Positions 16,946-25,663 of a stretch of DNA of 64,000 nt are shown piece by piece; the stretch's first letter is position 1; every line of letters begins with the position of its first letter. The notes under the pieces were generated by a model. That model did no database searches. It saw only the letters and a list, made by a program, of their open reading frames with translations, and was not told where the DNA came from. Source of the stretch: Hymenobacter duratus (GTDB lineage Bacteria > Bacteroidota > Bacteroidia > Cytophagales > Hymenobacteraceae); contig NZ_JACWZZ010000002.1 in the NCBI RefSeq assembly GCF_014698995.1, positions 372,001-436,000 on the forward strand, read 5' to 3'. The translations under genes and the position numbers were made by a program.

Positions 16946-16980
16946 AAAAAAAACCGCCGTAGCCAAAGGCTACGGCGGTT
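16946..16980 (-). terminator. Intrinsic terminator after the sulP-carbonic anhydrase operon
   Basis: A perfect 13-bp stem, AACCGCCGTAGCC (16952-16964) with GGCTACGGCGGTT (16968-16980), has an AAA loop. It is bordered on the left by eight A, so the minus-strand transcript ends in a T-run. It lies 50 bp after the carbonic anhydrase stop codon. Confidence 0.9.
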
Positions 16981-17030
16981 CCAACCACACTTAACTACGT
17001 AAACTTGCCCAGGGGCAAGGCGGGAAGCCG

Positions 17031-17798
17031 CTAACTGGTTTTCTGAAGGTGGGGCTTGTGCTCCTTGTCCTTGCTGCCAGCGGCCATAACTTCCGATTCC
17101 GAAACACGCTTGCCTTTGTCGGCCTGCGGATTGAAACCGGGTTGTTCTTCAAATACCTCTTCGGCGTACTTCATGGCCTCGGTACCATAAATGTGGTCCA
17201 GGTCGCCTATTTCGTCGTTTAGCTGCAAATCCCGGAGCAGGCCTTCCTTGATGTCATACACCAGGCCATGCAGGCGGGGCGGCTTGCTGGTTTTGCGGGC
17301 ATTCTGGATGATGTTGGTTTTGGCCAAGTTCCGGACCTGCTCAATCACATTGAGCTCTACCAAACGGCGCAGCCGCTCATCCTCATTCTTGATGCGCAGA
17401 AATTCCCGCTCGTGCACCCGAATCACGTCGCGGATGTTGGTCAGCCAGTTGTCTATCAGGCCGTATTGCTTGTTGGCGGCGGCGGCAGCTACCCCACCGC
17501 AGCCGTAGTGGCCCACCACCAGAATGTCCTCTACGCCCAGCACTTCCACGGCGTATTGCAGCACCGACAGCATGTTGAAATCGGTGTGCACCACCATGTT
17601 GGCGATGTTGCGGTGCACGAACATTTCGCCGGGGCCGGTGCCGGTGATGGCCGAAGCCGGCACCCGCGAATCGGAGCAGCCGATAAACAGGTATTTGGGC
17701 TTCTGGCCATCGGCCAGCCGGTTGAAGAATTCAGGATCTGCGGCTTTCCGGTCAGCTACCCATTTCTCGTTGTTGTCTAAAATCTGCTTGATGCTCAT
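17031..17798 (-). CDS. Beta-class carbonic anhydrase
   Basis: Enzyme of 255 residues that interconverts CO2 and bicarbonate using zinc. CSDSRVPASAI supplies the first zinc Cys and the Asp-Arg dyad; GHYGCGGVAAA supplies the zinc His and second Cys. The family is usually 200-230 residues; here a charged C-terminal tail (GFNQPQADKGKRVSESEV region) is extra. It is the downstream gene of a two-gene unit with the SulP transporter (106-bp gap, same strand), and a strong terminator follows. The pairing suggests that the enzyme sets the bicarbonate supply or use at the transporter. Confidence 0.92.
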   Translation of the reverse strand: MSIKQILDNNEKWVADRKAADPEFFNRLADGQKPKYLFIGCSDSRVPASAITGTGPGEMFVHRNIANMVVHTDFNMLSVLQYAVEVLGVEDILVVGHYGCGGVAAAAANKQYGLIDNWLTNIRDVIRVHEREFLRIKNEDERLRRLVELNVIEQVRNLAKTNIIQNARKTSKPPRLHGLVYDIKEGLLRDLQLNDEIGDLDHIYGTEAMKYAEEVFEEQPGFNPQADKGKRVSESEVMAAGSKDKEHKPHLQKTS

Positions 17799-17904
17799 GG
17801 CCAGTGGGAGGGAATGGAGAGAAAACCAGCCGTTAGGAGGCGAAGCCGCACCGGGCGGCCCGGCTGCCCTGTTGCCTGTCGATGTCCTGCTGCTCTGACC
17901 GGCT

Positions 17905-19521
17905 CTAGTGGCCCATTACCTCGACTTGCGGAATACCCCGCAACTCCAGGTTCAGGCCCCGGTCGGCAGCCGACTGGCGGAAGTTCTCAATGGCTTCCAA
18001 CACGTCGTAGTCTATCATCTCCGACTCAGTACCGTCGAGGATGACCCGGCTGCCGGGGCTGAATTGCTCCAGCATCCGGATGATGCTGGCTTTGTTCAGG
18101 AAAGAGACATGCTCGCTCAGCTTCAGGTGGTACACACCGGCTGCCTGGAGCTCCGGCGACTGGCGCAGGAAGTAAGCCGATTCGTAGTGCGTTTTCAGGA
18201 TGTAGAAGATGCCCACTACCAGCCCGATGGTAACGCCTTTCAGCAGGTCCGTCAGGAGCACGGCCACAATCGTGATGATGAAGGGCAGAAACTGCCGCCA
18301 GCCCAGTTTCCACTGCGTACGGTAGAGAGCGGGCTTCGTCAGCTTGTATCCTACTACCAGCAGCACAGCCGCCAGCGCCGACAGCGGAATCTTGTTTAGA
18401 ATGGTATCCAGAAACAGCAGGCTGATGAGCAGCAGCAGCCCGTGCAGAAAGGCCGACATGCGGGTCTGGCCACCGGCATTGATGTTGGCAGAGCTACGCA
18501 CGATAACGGCCGTCATCGGCAGGCCGCCCAGCAGGCCGCTCACCATGTTGCCGGCTCCCTGGGCCATCAGTTCCCGGTTGGTAGGGGTGGCACGCTTCTG
18601 GGGGTCCAGCTTGTCAACCGCTTCTACGCTCAGCAGGCTTTCCAGCGACGCAACAATGGCAATTGTGAAAGCAACGGTGTACGTGGCAGGCACCATGAAA
18701 GCCGACCACCTAGGCTGCGTGAATATGTTGATAAAGTCGGACCACGAGGTGATGTTGGGCAGCTGCACCAGGTGCTCGGGCCGCACCCGCAGTACCGGCA
18801 GGGCCACATCCAGCAGCGAGCTGATCCCAATGGAAAGCAGCACGACCACCAGCGCCCCCGGAATCATGCGCAGCACGGCCACACGCTTCGCAAGCACATT
18901 TTCCCAGAGGAGCAGCACACTCAATGACACCAGCCCGATGAGAGCTGACCCCCAGCCAAAGGAGCGCAAGGCTCCGCTCAGGGCGCTGAACGTGTTCTGG
19001 CCATCGAACTGCAGAAAGCTCATGTCCTCGAAGTAGTCGGTATCTACCCCGAGCAGGTGCGGAATCTGCTTCAGAATCAGGATCAGACCAATAGCGGCCA
19101 GCATGCCCCGAATAACAGAGGTGGGGAAGTACAGACCAATGATACCGGCCCGGACCAGCCCCATTACGATCTGTAGAGCACCGGCAATGACGGTAGCCGC
19201 CAGCACGGCTTCAAACGAGCCCAGCGTTTGGAGAGCAGTCAGGATAATGGCCGTGAGGCCGGCGGCGGGGCCACTCACGCTGAGCTGTGAGCCACTCAGC
19301 CACGATACCATCACCCCTCCTACTATGCCGGTAATGATACCGGCCAGCAGAGGCGCTCCGGAGGCTAGCGAAATACCCAGGCAAAGCGGCAACGCCACCA
19401 GAAATACAACTAGTCCTGCCGGAGCGTCCTTGCCCAGCGAGCTGAAAGGACCTTTGGGCGCGGGAGGAGGCACTGTAGCGGTGGTTGCCCTTTGCGCAGG
19501 GGCGGATGCTGTTTGAAGCAT
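17905..19521 (-). CDS. SulP-family anion transporter, probable bicarbonate importer
   Basis: Protein of 538 residues with a 10-14 helix SulP core (GLVVFLVALPLCLGISLASG, VSGPAAGLTAIILTAL, GLLGGLPMTAVIVRSSANIN, GGQTRMSAFLHG) and a C-terminal cytoplasmic STAS domain (ending VILDGTESEMIDYDVLEAI). SulP proteins carry sulfate, bicarbonate or other anions. The neighbouring carbonic anhydrase favours bicarbonate, as in BicA-type systems, though this is inference. The 176 bp upstream hold four in-phase 11-bp repeats and a hairpin next to the start codon, so both transcriptional and translational control are possible. The start at 19521 fits the family. Confidence 0.88.
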   Translation of the reverse strand: MLQTASAPAQRATTATVPPPAPKGPFSSLGKDAPAGLVVFLVALPLCLGISLASGAPLLAGIITGIVGGVMVSWLSGSQLSVSGPAAGLTAIILTALQTLGSFEAVLAATVIAGALQIVMGLVRAGIIGLYFPTSVIRGMLAAIGLILILKQIPHLLGVDTDYFEDMSFLQFDGQNTFSALSGALRSFGWGSALIGLVSLSVLLLWENVLAKRVAVLRMIPGALVVVLLSIGISSLLDVALPVLRVRPEHLVQLPNITSWSDFINIFTQPRWSAFMVPATYTVAFTIAIVASLESLLSVEAVDKLDPQKRATPTNRELMAQGAGNMVSGLLGGLPMTAVIVRSSANINAGGQTRMSAFLHGLLLLISLLFLDTILNKIPLSALAAVLLVVGYKLTKPALYRTQWKLGWRQFLPFIITIVAVLLTDLLKGVTIGLVVGIFYILKTHYESAYFLRQSPELQAAGVYHLKLSEHVSFLNKASIIRMLEQFSPGSRVILDGTESEMIDYDVLEAIENFRQSAADRGLNLELRGIPQVEVMGH

Positions 19522-19525
19522 GGAG

Positions 19526-19598
19526 GTAGACTTGTCAAGTGTGGAACTGGTACTGATCAGAAATCAGCCCAGGTAGCAGGAACGGTCCACAAGTCTAC
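19526..19598 (-). promoter_or_regulatory. Leader hairpin that could mask the sulP start
   Basis: GTAGACTTGT (19526-19535) and ACAAGTCTAC (19589-19598) are exact 10-bp complements. In the minus-strand transcript the second arm ends five bases before the AUG at 19521, so the ribosome landing site would be paired. The 53-base loop has smaller complementary segments. This could be translational control or a small-ligand sensor, but no known riboswitch was recognised. Confidence 0.45.
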
Positions 19599-19607
19599 AC
19601 GCAGGTA

Positions 19608-19647
19608 ATTAAGACCCGGTTAAAAGAGCGTTAAAAGGAAGTTAAAA
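19608..19647. promoter_or_regulatory. Four in-phase 11-bp direct repeats, probable response-regulator site
   Basis: GTTAAAA occurs at 19619, 19630 and 19641, exactly 11 bp apart, and a degenerate copy ATTAAGA sits in phase at 19608. OmpR/PhoB-type regulators bind tandem half-sites on one helical turn of 10-11 bp, and QseB/PmrA-type sites share the TTAA core. The block lies about 90-130 bp upstream of the sulP start and just after the histidine kinase gene. An OmpR-type regulator is encoded at 47263-47940, but a link is only inferred. Confidence 0.6.
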
Positions 19648-19697
19648 CGGCCTGAGGAGTCAAAATAGCAGATTATGAGCCTTTTGCTCTGAGGTTT

Positions 19698-21095
19698 TTA
19701 TCCAAGCGCAGGCCAGTGAAGCCATACCTGAGTGCCCTCACCCAGCTCACTTTCTACCCGCACGCTGCCGCCGTGCAGGGCCATGATTTTGGAAGTAAGC
19801 GGCAGCCCGATACCGTGGCCCGGCACCGTCCGGATGGCTTCGGCCCGGAAAAAAGGCACAAATACCTGCTGCCGGTCGGCTTCGGTCATGCCAACGCCAT
19901 GGTCGCGCACTTCCAGAAACACGCGGGAAGCAGTGGTGGTCAGGCTAGCCACAATGGGTTCTTTGGAGTCTTTAGAAAACTTGCAGGCATTTTCCAGCAC
20001 ATTCAGAAAGGCGGAGAGCAGCAGGGCCTCATTTCCTTTCACAGCAAATGGATGCCGTATCATGGCCGGTACATCACCAAATTCCAGGTCGACGCGGCAC
20101 GTAGGGTTGCGGCGCTGTACTTCCTCGTGTGCCTGCAGCAGCAGCTCGTCGAGGCGCACAATGGTCAGGGGCACCTGGGAGGGGTCGTCGGAGGCCCGCG
20201 CAATCTGCAGCAGGCCATTGGTCAGGTCTTTGAGCAGGCGGGAAGCATCGAGCGTACTCTGCAGTACCCGGCGGTATTCTTCCGGGCTGCGCTCCTGCAG
20301 CAGCGCCACTTCCAGCTCCCCGATAATGACGGTGAGCGGAGTGCGCAGCTCGTGCGAGGCGTCGCGCACAAAGGTGCGCTGGCCGGCGAAGGCTGTTTCC
20401 AGCCGGTCGAGGAGCTGGTTGAAACGTTGGGCCAAGTGCGCAATTTCGTCGTAGCCACCGGCCTGCGAGAGGCGGCGGTGCAGGTCCGTTACCGTAATGC
20501 TGTCTACTTCACGCACCACTTTCTGTATGGGCCGCAGGGCCAGTCCGGCAAAAAACCAGCCGCCGATGCTCACAATAATAAAGGAGGCGAGCAGGCCACT
20601 GGCCAGAATCCGGCGCAGACTGCCCAATTTGTCACGGCTGTCGGTATCCACGGAAGAAGCCACCACCACAAAGTCGCCCCGGTCCTTGTCGCGGTACAGC
20701 ATTCCGACTGTCTGGCCGAAGTTTTCGCGCAGCTGCACTTCCCGGCCTTCCTCCCGCACGGCCGCCAGCAACTCCAGGGGTAGCGGCACATCAGAAAGCT
20801 GGCCCTCGCGGAAAACCACTTGATTTTCCGCGTTGTATACGCGCACTTCTTCTTCGGGCAGCGTGCGGTAGAACTGCCGTAGGTAGCGCCGGTACGAGGC
20901 GCGGCTGCCTTCATCAGCCCGGCCGGTACCATCGAGGTACACGTGGGCCACAATCCGGGCCCGCGCAAACAGGTTCTCCGTGAAGGATTCCTGCCGGGCC
21001 CGGAAAGTGGAGAAATAAATTACCAGGGAAAACAGCAGCAGGGTGAAGGCCAGAATAGCCGCAAACTGCAGCGCCAGCCGGAGCCGAATGGTCAT
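19698..21095 (-). CDS. HAMP-containing sensor histidine kinase (orphan)
   Basis: Protein of 465 residues with an N-terminal membrane helix, a periplasmic domain (about 30-165), a second helix, a HAMP linker, and a kinase core. The H-box is FVRDASHELRTPLTVI, the N-box LLLSAFLNVLENACKFSKD, the G1 box VRDHGVGM and the G2 box PGHGIGLPL. It is of the CusS/QseC-like type that normally pairs with an OmpR-class regulator, yet no regulator gene adjoins it. The start at 21095 (MTIRLRLALQ) is chosen because the helix begins there. It precedes sulP on the same strand, separated by the repeat block. Confidence 0.88.
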   Translation of the reverse strand: MTIRLRLALQFAAILAFTLLLFSLVIYFSTFRARQESFTENLFARARIVAHVYLDGTGRADEGSRASYRRYLRQFYRTLPEEEVRVYNAENQVVFREGQLSDVPLPLELLAAVREEGREVQLRENFGQTVGMLYRDKDRGDFVVVASSVDTDSRDKLGSLRRILASGLLASFIIVSIGGWFFAGLALRPIQKVVREVDSITVTDLHRRLSQAGGYDEIAHLAQRFNQLLDRLETAFAGQRTFVRDASHELRTPLTVIIGELEVALLQERSPEEYRRVLQSTLDASRLLKDLTNGLLQIARASDDPSQVPLTIVRLDELLLQAHEEVQRRNPTCRVDLEFGDVPAMIRHPFAVKGNEALLLSAFLNVLENACKFSKDSKEPIVASLTTTASRVFLEVRDHGVGMTEADRQQVFVPFFRAEAIRTVPGHGIGLPLTSKIMALHGGSVRVESELGEGTQVWLHWPALG

Positions 21096-21322
21096 TGGGA
21101 AAGGAAATAGTCGTGAGAATCTGCCGTAAGCTGGCACAAAGAAACCGCTTGGCCGGAGCAAATGGTTTTGTTTGTCAACGGCCAGGCCAGAGACGTTACT
21201 ATCCAGGGGCTGCTCCTCCTGCTCAAATATTCATCTTTTTCTATCTTTAGACAGGCGGAGCCAGGCTTTCCAGAAAACTGTGGCTCCCGCCTACACTGCC
21301 CACCACCTTTTAGCGCCTTGCC

Positions 21323-22663
21323 TTGGAAGCTCCCCGCCCAGCTGCTCTTGCTGCTACTCTCGCCCGTGAGTTCGACTGGCTTTCCGCCGTGCTGAATGCG
21401 CGCCTGCAGCTATATTTTGGGGCTGAAAGCGGAGCCGCAGCGCGTGACGACCTGCCCGCACCCGAATTGCCGGCCGAGGCTACCGATGCCTATAGCCGGC
21501 TGGTACAGCGTGAGCAGCTGGGCCGGGCCGAGCGGCTGGTGCTGGCACTGGCGCTGGCCCCGCATTTCCGGCCGCAGGCGCTGGATAGCTTTTTCGCCCG
21601 CAACAGCCTCTACGACCGTCGTTTCACGGAATTCGGCGGGCTGCAGGGCCGCAACCACGCGGGCTTTCTGCCTACCGGCGAAACCGCGCTGTTTCTGCTG
21701 GCCGGCAACGACCTGGCACGCCGCCTGCCCTATCAGTTTCATCTTTTCGCTGATTCCGTTCTGATTACAGCCGGGTTCATTGAGCTAGGCACTCCCGATG
21801 CGGCGGAACCTGCCCTGAGCGGCGCGCTGACGATTACGCCCGAGGCGCTGGCCCTGCTTACGGCCGGCCACGGCGCGCGCCGGCCGGCGAGTGTCGCGGC
21901 CTTGGCTCAGCTTGTCACCACTCCTCTTTCCTGGGATGAGCTGGTACTGGAACCAGACACCCAGGAGCAGCTGCACAACATACGAGCCTGGCTGACTCAG
22001 CAAGGCAGCCAGGGGCCGGACGCGCACCTGACCCGCCAACTTAAGCCTGGCTACCGGGTGCTGTTCTATGGCCCGCCCGGTACCGGCAAAACCCTGGCGG
22101 CCAGTTTACTGGGGAAAACTACCGGCACGGCCGTGTACCGAGTGGATTTGTCGGCAATGGTATCGAAATACATCGGCGAAACGGAAAAGAACCTGAGCCG
22201 CCTCTTTGATATGGCCGAGCGGCAGCGCTGGATTCTGCTTTTCGATGAGGCCGAGGCACTATTCGGCAAACGCACCACCATAGGCTCCGCTCACGACCGG
22301 TATGCCAATCAGGAAATCAGTTACCTACTCCAGCGCATGGAGCAGTTTCCGGGGCTGATTGTGGTGGCAGCCACTGCCAAAGGCAATCTGGATGAAGGTT
22401 TTATTCGCCGCTTCCACGCGGTGCTGCCGTTTCCGCTGCCCGGCCCCACCGAGCGGGAGAAGCTATGGCGGCAGGCGTTTGCGGGTATACCAGTAGCTCC
22501 CGACGTGGATTTTTCAGTTCTGGCCCGGCAGCACCAGCTAACGGGTGGCGCCATTAGTAATGTGCTGCGCCATTGCGCGGTGGCGGTTCGGCAGCATGGC
22601 CAGCGCGTTTCCACTGCCGACTTTGAACGGGCCATCCAACGGCAGAAGGAAGCCTTCGGCTGA
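21323..22663 (+). CDS. AAA ATPase of the contractile-injection-system (Afp15/Pvc15-like) type, TTG start
   Basis: Protein of 446 residues. The N-terminal 200 residues are helical and unassigned. The AAA module has Walker A GPPGTGKT, the sequence VSKYIGETEKNLSRLFD, Walker B ILLFDEAEALFGKR, and HDRYANQEISYLLQRMEQF. This last pair is very like the ATPase of extracellular contractile injection systems. In-frame TAG at 21311 and the lack of an ATG before the motif region leave TTG 21323 as the best start. None of the sheath, tube or baseplate genes is present, so its job here is unknown. Confidence 0.75.
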   Translation: MEAPRPAALAATLAREFDWLSAVLNARLQLYFGAESGAAARDDLPAPELPAEATDAYSRLVQREQLGRAERLVLALALAPHFRPQALDSFFARNSLYDRRFTEFGGLQGRNHAGFLPTGETALFLLAGNDLARRLPYQFHLFADSVLITAGFIELGTPDAAEPALSGALTITPEALALLTAGHGARRPASVAALAQLVTTPLSWDELVLEPDTQEQLHNIRAWLTQQGSQGPDAHLTRQLKPGYRVLFYGPPGTGKTLAASLLGKTTGTAVYRVDLSAMVSKYIGETEKNLSRLFDMAERQRWILLFDEAEALFGKRTTIGSAHDRYANQEISYLLQRMEQFPGLIVVAATAKGNLDEGFIRRFHAVLPFPLPGPTEREKLWRQAFAGIPVAPDVDFSVLARQHQLTGGAISNVLRHCAVAVRQHGQRVSTADFERAIQRQKEAFG

Positions 22664-22671
22664 GCAAACAG

Positions 22672-24066
22672 CTACTCGCGTACAACTGGCGGACTCGTGG
22701 GCACGGGCTCAAACTGCCGGGCCTTGCCGGGCAGCGTTTTATGCTTTTCCTTGCCCAGGGCGGCAGCCGGCTCGGGCACCCAGTGGTGGCGGCCGCCGGC
22801 CCGCTCGTCCTCAAACTCCGTCGGGATATTGCCGGCCACCGTGCGCTGCTGCCAGGTTTCGTGGCGGCTGCCGTCGTCGCGGCGCTCCATCGTGATGCAC
22901 TCTTCCACGGGGCACACCAGGGAGCAGAGGTTGCAGCCCACGCAGTTTTCGTCGATGATTTCCGGTACGCGGGTGCCTTCATTCAGCCGGATGGCCTGGT
23001 GGGCGCCGTCTTCGCAGGCCGTGTAGCAGAGCTGGCACCCGATGCACTTCTGCTCGTTGATGCTGGCCGTGACTTTGTAGTGCAGGTTCAGCTCTTCCCA
23101 GTGCTTCACGTTGGGCAGCGCCCGACCCACCATATCCTGTATGGTCTGAAAGCCTTTCTCACGCATATACTGCTCCAGTCCGCTGGTCATTTCCCGGATG
23201 ATGCCGAAACCAAAATGCATAGCCGCCGTGCACACCTGCACGCTGCTCGCGCCCAGCAGAATATGCTCCACGGCGTCGCGCCAGTTCTCAATGCCTCCGA
23301 TGCCAGAAATGGGTAGCTGCACGCCGGGGTGCTGGGCGCAGTTTTTCACCATGTTCAAGGCAATGGGCTTTACGGCCGGGCCGCAGTAGCCGCCGTTGGT
23401 GCCCTGCCCGTCCACTATCGGATAGGGCGAAAACTGGTCGAGGTCCACGCCCACAATGCTCTGGATGGTATTGATGAGCGAAATGGCGTTGGCCCCGCCC
23501 TGCCGCGCCGCCAGCGCTGGCTCGGTTATATCGGAGATATTAGGCGTGAGCTTCACGATAACCGGCACCGTAGCCACTTCCATCACCCACTCTACTATGG
23601 TGCGCAGCACGTTGGGCTCCTGCCCTACCGCCGAGCCCATGCCCCGCTCGCACATGCCATGCGGGCAGCCGAAGTTCAGCTCCAGCCCGTCGGCACCGGC
23701 ATCCTGCGAGGCCCGCACGATGTCGTGCCACTCCTGCCGGCTCTGCACCATCAGCGAGGCAATGACAGCGTGCTGCGGAAACCGCTTTTTCACTTCCTCA
23801 ATCTCGCGCAGGTTGTCCGACAGCGGCCTATCCGAAATCAGCTCGATGTTGTTGAAGCCAATCAGGCGCTTGTCGCGGTAGTTGACGCCGCCGTAGCGGC
23901 TCGACACGTTCACAACGGGCACGCCCAGCGTCTTCCACACGGCCCCGCCCCAGCCCGCATCAAAGGCCTTCATCACCTGATAGCCGGAGTTGGTAGGTGG
24001 CGCCGAGGCCAGCCAGAACGGGTTAGGCGACTTGATACCGGCGAAGTTGATGGAGAGGTCTGGCAT
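22672..24066 (-). CDS. preA: NAD-dependent dihydropyrimidine dehydrogenase, subunit PreA
   Basis: Subunit of 464 residues that reduces uracil and thymine to the dihydro forms with electrons from NADH via PreT. It has a dihydroorotate-dehydrogenase-like FMN barrel at residues 1-320. The active-site Cys lies in FGCPHGMCERGMGSAVG. Two [4Fe-4S] ferredoxin motifs follow (CIGCQLCYTACEDGA and CVGCNLCSLVCPVEEC). The tail of about 60 residues after the second cluster is longer than in E. coli PreA and unassigned. It is last in the six-gene pyrimidine block and converges with the AAA gene (8-bp gap). Confidence 0.92.
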   Translation of the reverse strand: MPDLSINFAGIKSPNPFWLASAPPTNSGYQVMKAFDAGWGGAVWKTLGVPVVNVSSRYGGVNYRDKRLIGFNNIELISDRPLSDNLREIEEVKKRFPQHAVIASLMVQSRQEWHDIVRASQDAGADGLELNFGCPHGMCERGMGSAVGQEPNVLRTIVEWVMEVATVPVIVKLTPNISDITEPALAARQGGANAISLINTIQSIVGVDLDQFSPYPIVDGQGTNGGYCGPAVKPIALNMVKNCAQHPGVQLPISGIGGIENWRDAVEHILLGASSVQVCTAAMHFGFGIIREMTSGLEQYMREKGFQTIQDMVGRALPNVKHWEELNLHYKVTASINEQKCIGCQLCYTACEDGAHQAIRLNEGTRVPEIIDENCVGCNLCSLVCPVEECITMERRDDGSRHETWQQRTVAGNIPTEFEDERAGGRHHWVPEPAAALGKEKHKTLPGKARQFEPVPTSPPVVRE

Positions 24067-24094
24067 GGCGCAAGCAGATTGAATTTGTGTAGTT

Positions 24095-24188
24095 TGTCAT
24101 CCTGAGCGGAGCGAAGGACCTTCTCACGTCAGACCCTCGTTCGATTGCCCCAGATACAAGAAGGTCCTTCGCGCTGCTCAGGATGACA
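24095..24188. repeat. Palindromic intergenic repeat between preT and preA (type C)
   Basis: Arms TGTCATCCTGAGCGGAGCGA... (24095-24124) and 24159-24188 are near-perfect complements ending in the shared GTCATCCTGAG/CTCAGGATGAC termini. The right arm runs into the end of preT: the TGA stop of preT (24178-24180 on the minus strand) is part of the repeat. Confidence 0.85.
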
Positions 24189-25518
24189 GGTCCTGACTCA
24201 TTAGATACTCGTGAATGCCGCGCGCTGCCACTTTGGCTTCGGCGGTGGCATTCACTACTTCGGCCCCACCATTGCCCGCGTCGCCGGCGGCGAAGTAGCG
24301 CGGGTTGGTGGTCTGGCCGGTGCGGCTGTCGAGGATGATGCGGCCCTTGGCATCGAGCTGCAGGCCATCAATCAGGCCGAGAAAGGTGGTTTGCTTGCTC
24401 TGGCCGGTGGCTTTTATCACCATGTCGCAAGGCACGACGAACTCGCTACCGGGCACGGGCTGCACCTGGCCACCGGTGGTGGCGGTGCGCACAAACCGCA
24501 CGCCTTCCACCTTGCCATTACCGGTAATTTCGACGGGGGCTACGTTGAATAAGCCTTCCACGCCCACGCCTTTGGCCAGGTCGTACTCAAAGTCGTAGGC
24601 GCCCATATCGGCTTTGCTGCGGCGGTAGGCCAGCGTCACGTGCTCGGCCCCCATTCTGGCCGACTCGGAGGCAGCATCCATAGCCGTGTTGCCGCCGCCC
24701 AGCACTACCACCCGGCGGCCAACGGCTATGGCGTGGTGCTGCTGGCGCAGCTGCTCGATGAATTCCACCGCACCCACGCAGCCGGCGCTGTCTTCGCCCG
24801 GCAAACCCAGCGTGCTGGTGCTGCCCAGCCCGATGCCAAGAAACACGGCGTCGTAGCTGGCTTCCAGCTTCTCCACATCAGCGCGGCTGGCAATGGGCGC
24901 GTGGTAGTACACCGAGTAGCCAAACTGCCCTTGCAGATAGGCCATTTCGGCCAGCGTTTCCTCGTTTGTGATTTTGTAGGGCGCCACACCGTATACGGTC
25001 AGGCCCGAAGGCTGCGCTTTGGCCTCGAATACGTCCACCTCGTGCCCCAGGGCCCGCAGTTCGCAGGCACAGCTGATGCCGGCCGGACCCGCCCCAACTA
25101 CGGCCACCCGCCGGCCCGTGGGGGCGCCCGGCCCGAACAGGGCCTCTCCGCTGTCCATCTGGGCCCGCGTGGCGAAGCTCTGCAACCGCCCGATTTCGAT
25201 GGGTTTTACGTCCTGCAGATTGTACACGCAGGCGCCTTCGCAGAGCACTTCCGTGGGGCAAACCTTGCCGCAGGCATTGCCGAAGTAGTTGGCCTCGTAA
25301 ATGGTGCGCGCCGCGCCCGTTACGTTGCCGGTGTTTATCTGGCGGATGAACTGTGGAATGTCTATACCCGACGGGCAGGCCTGAATGCAGGGCGCATCGA
25401 AGCAGAACAAGCAGCGGGAGCTTTCCAGCATAGCCTCAGTGCGGTTCATGCGCGGCTTGAGCTGCGCAAAGTTCGCCTGGAATTCCTGCTCGGAAGTTGG
25501 GGGGGAGTATTCGGCCAC
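24178..25518 (-). CDS. preT: Dihydropyrimidine dehydrogenase electron-transfer subunit PreT
   Basis: Flavoprotein of 446 residues of the glutamate-synthase-small-subunit type that passes NADH electrons to PreA. Cys motifs near the N-terminus (CLFCFDAPCIQACPSGIDIP and GKVCPTEVLCEGACVYN) bind [4Fe-4S] clusters. FAD and NAD sites follow as VVGAGPAGISCA and VVLGGGNTAMDAA, with ATGQSKQTTFLG and YFAAGDAGNGG near the end. The last codons and the stop lie inside a palindromic repeat, so the C-terminus (DLSS) may have been set by an insertion. preA follows after 111 bp. Confidence 0.9.
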   Translation of the reverse strand: MAEYSPPTSEQEFQANFAQLKPRMNRTEAMLESSRCLFCFDAPCIQACPSGIDIPQFIRQINTGNVTGAARTIYEANYFGNACGKVCPTEVLCEGACVYNLQDVKPIEIGRLQSFATRAQMDSGEALFGPGAPTGRRVAVVGAGPAGISCACELRALGHEVDVFEAKAQPSGLTVYGVAPYKITNEETLAEMAYLQGQFGYSVYYHAPIASRADVEKLEASYDAVFLGIGLGSTSTLGLPGEDSAGCVGAVEFIEQLRQQHHAIAVGRRVVVLGGGNTAMDAASESARMGAEHVTLAYRRSKADMGAYDFEYDLAKGVGVEGLFNVAPVEITGNGKVEGVRFVRTATTGGQVQPVPGSEFVVPCDMVIKATGQSKQTTFLGLIDGLQLDAKGRIILDSRTGQTTNPRYFAAGDAGNGGAEVVNATAEAKVAARGIHEYLMSQDLSS

Positions 25519-25557
25519 GAGTTTATGGCTTTAGTTATAAGGAAATACACATCTGCT

Positions 25558-25653
25558 GTTATCCTAAGCCTGCGAAAGGCCCTCTCACACCAGAACGAAT
25601 CGTTGTTCTGGTGGTTCACACGTGAAAAGATCCTTCACAGGCTCAGGATGACA
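25558..25653. repeat. Palindromic intergenic repeat between the ureidopropionase gene and preT
   Basis: The outer arms begin GTTATCCTAAGCCTG at 25558 and end CAGGCTCAGGATGAC at 25653. They are a diverged form of the type C termini. An inner hairpin of 9 bp, CACCAGAAC (25588-25596) with GTTCTGGTG (25605-25613), is perfect. It fills most of the 145-bp gap. Confidence 0.75.
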
Positions 25654-25663
25654 GTACGGAAGG

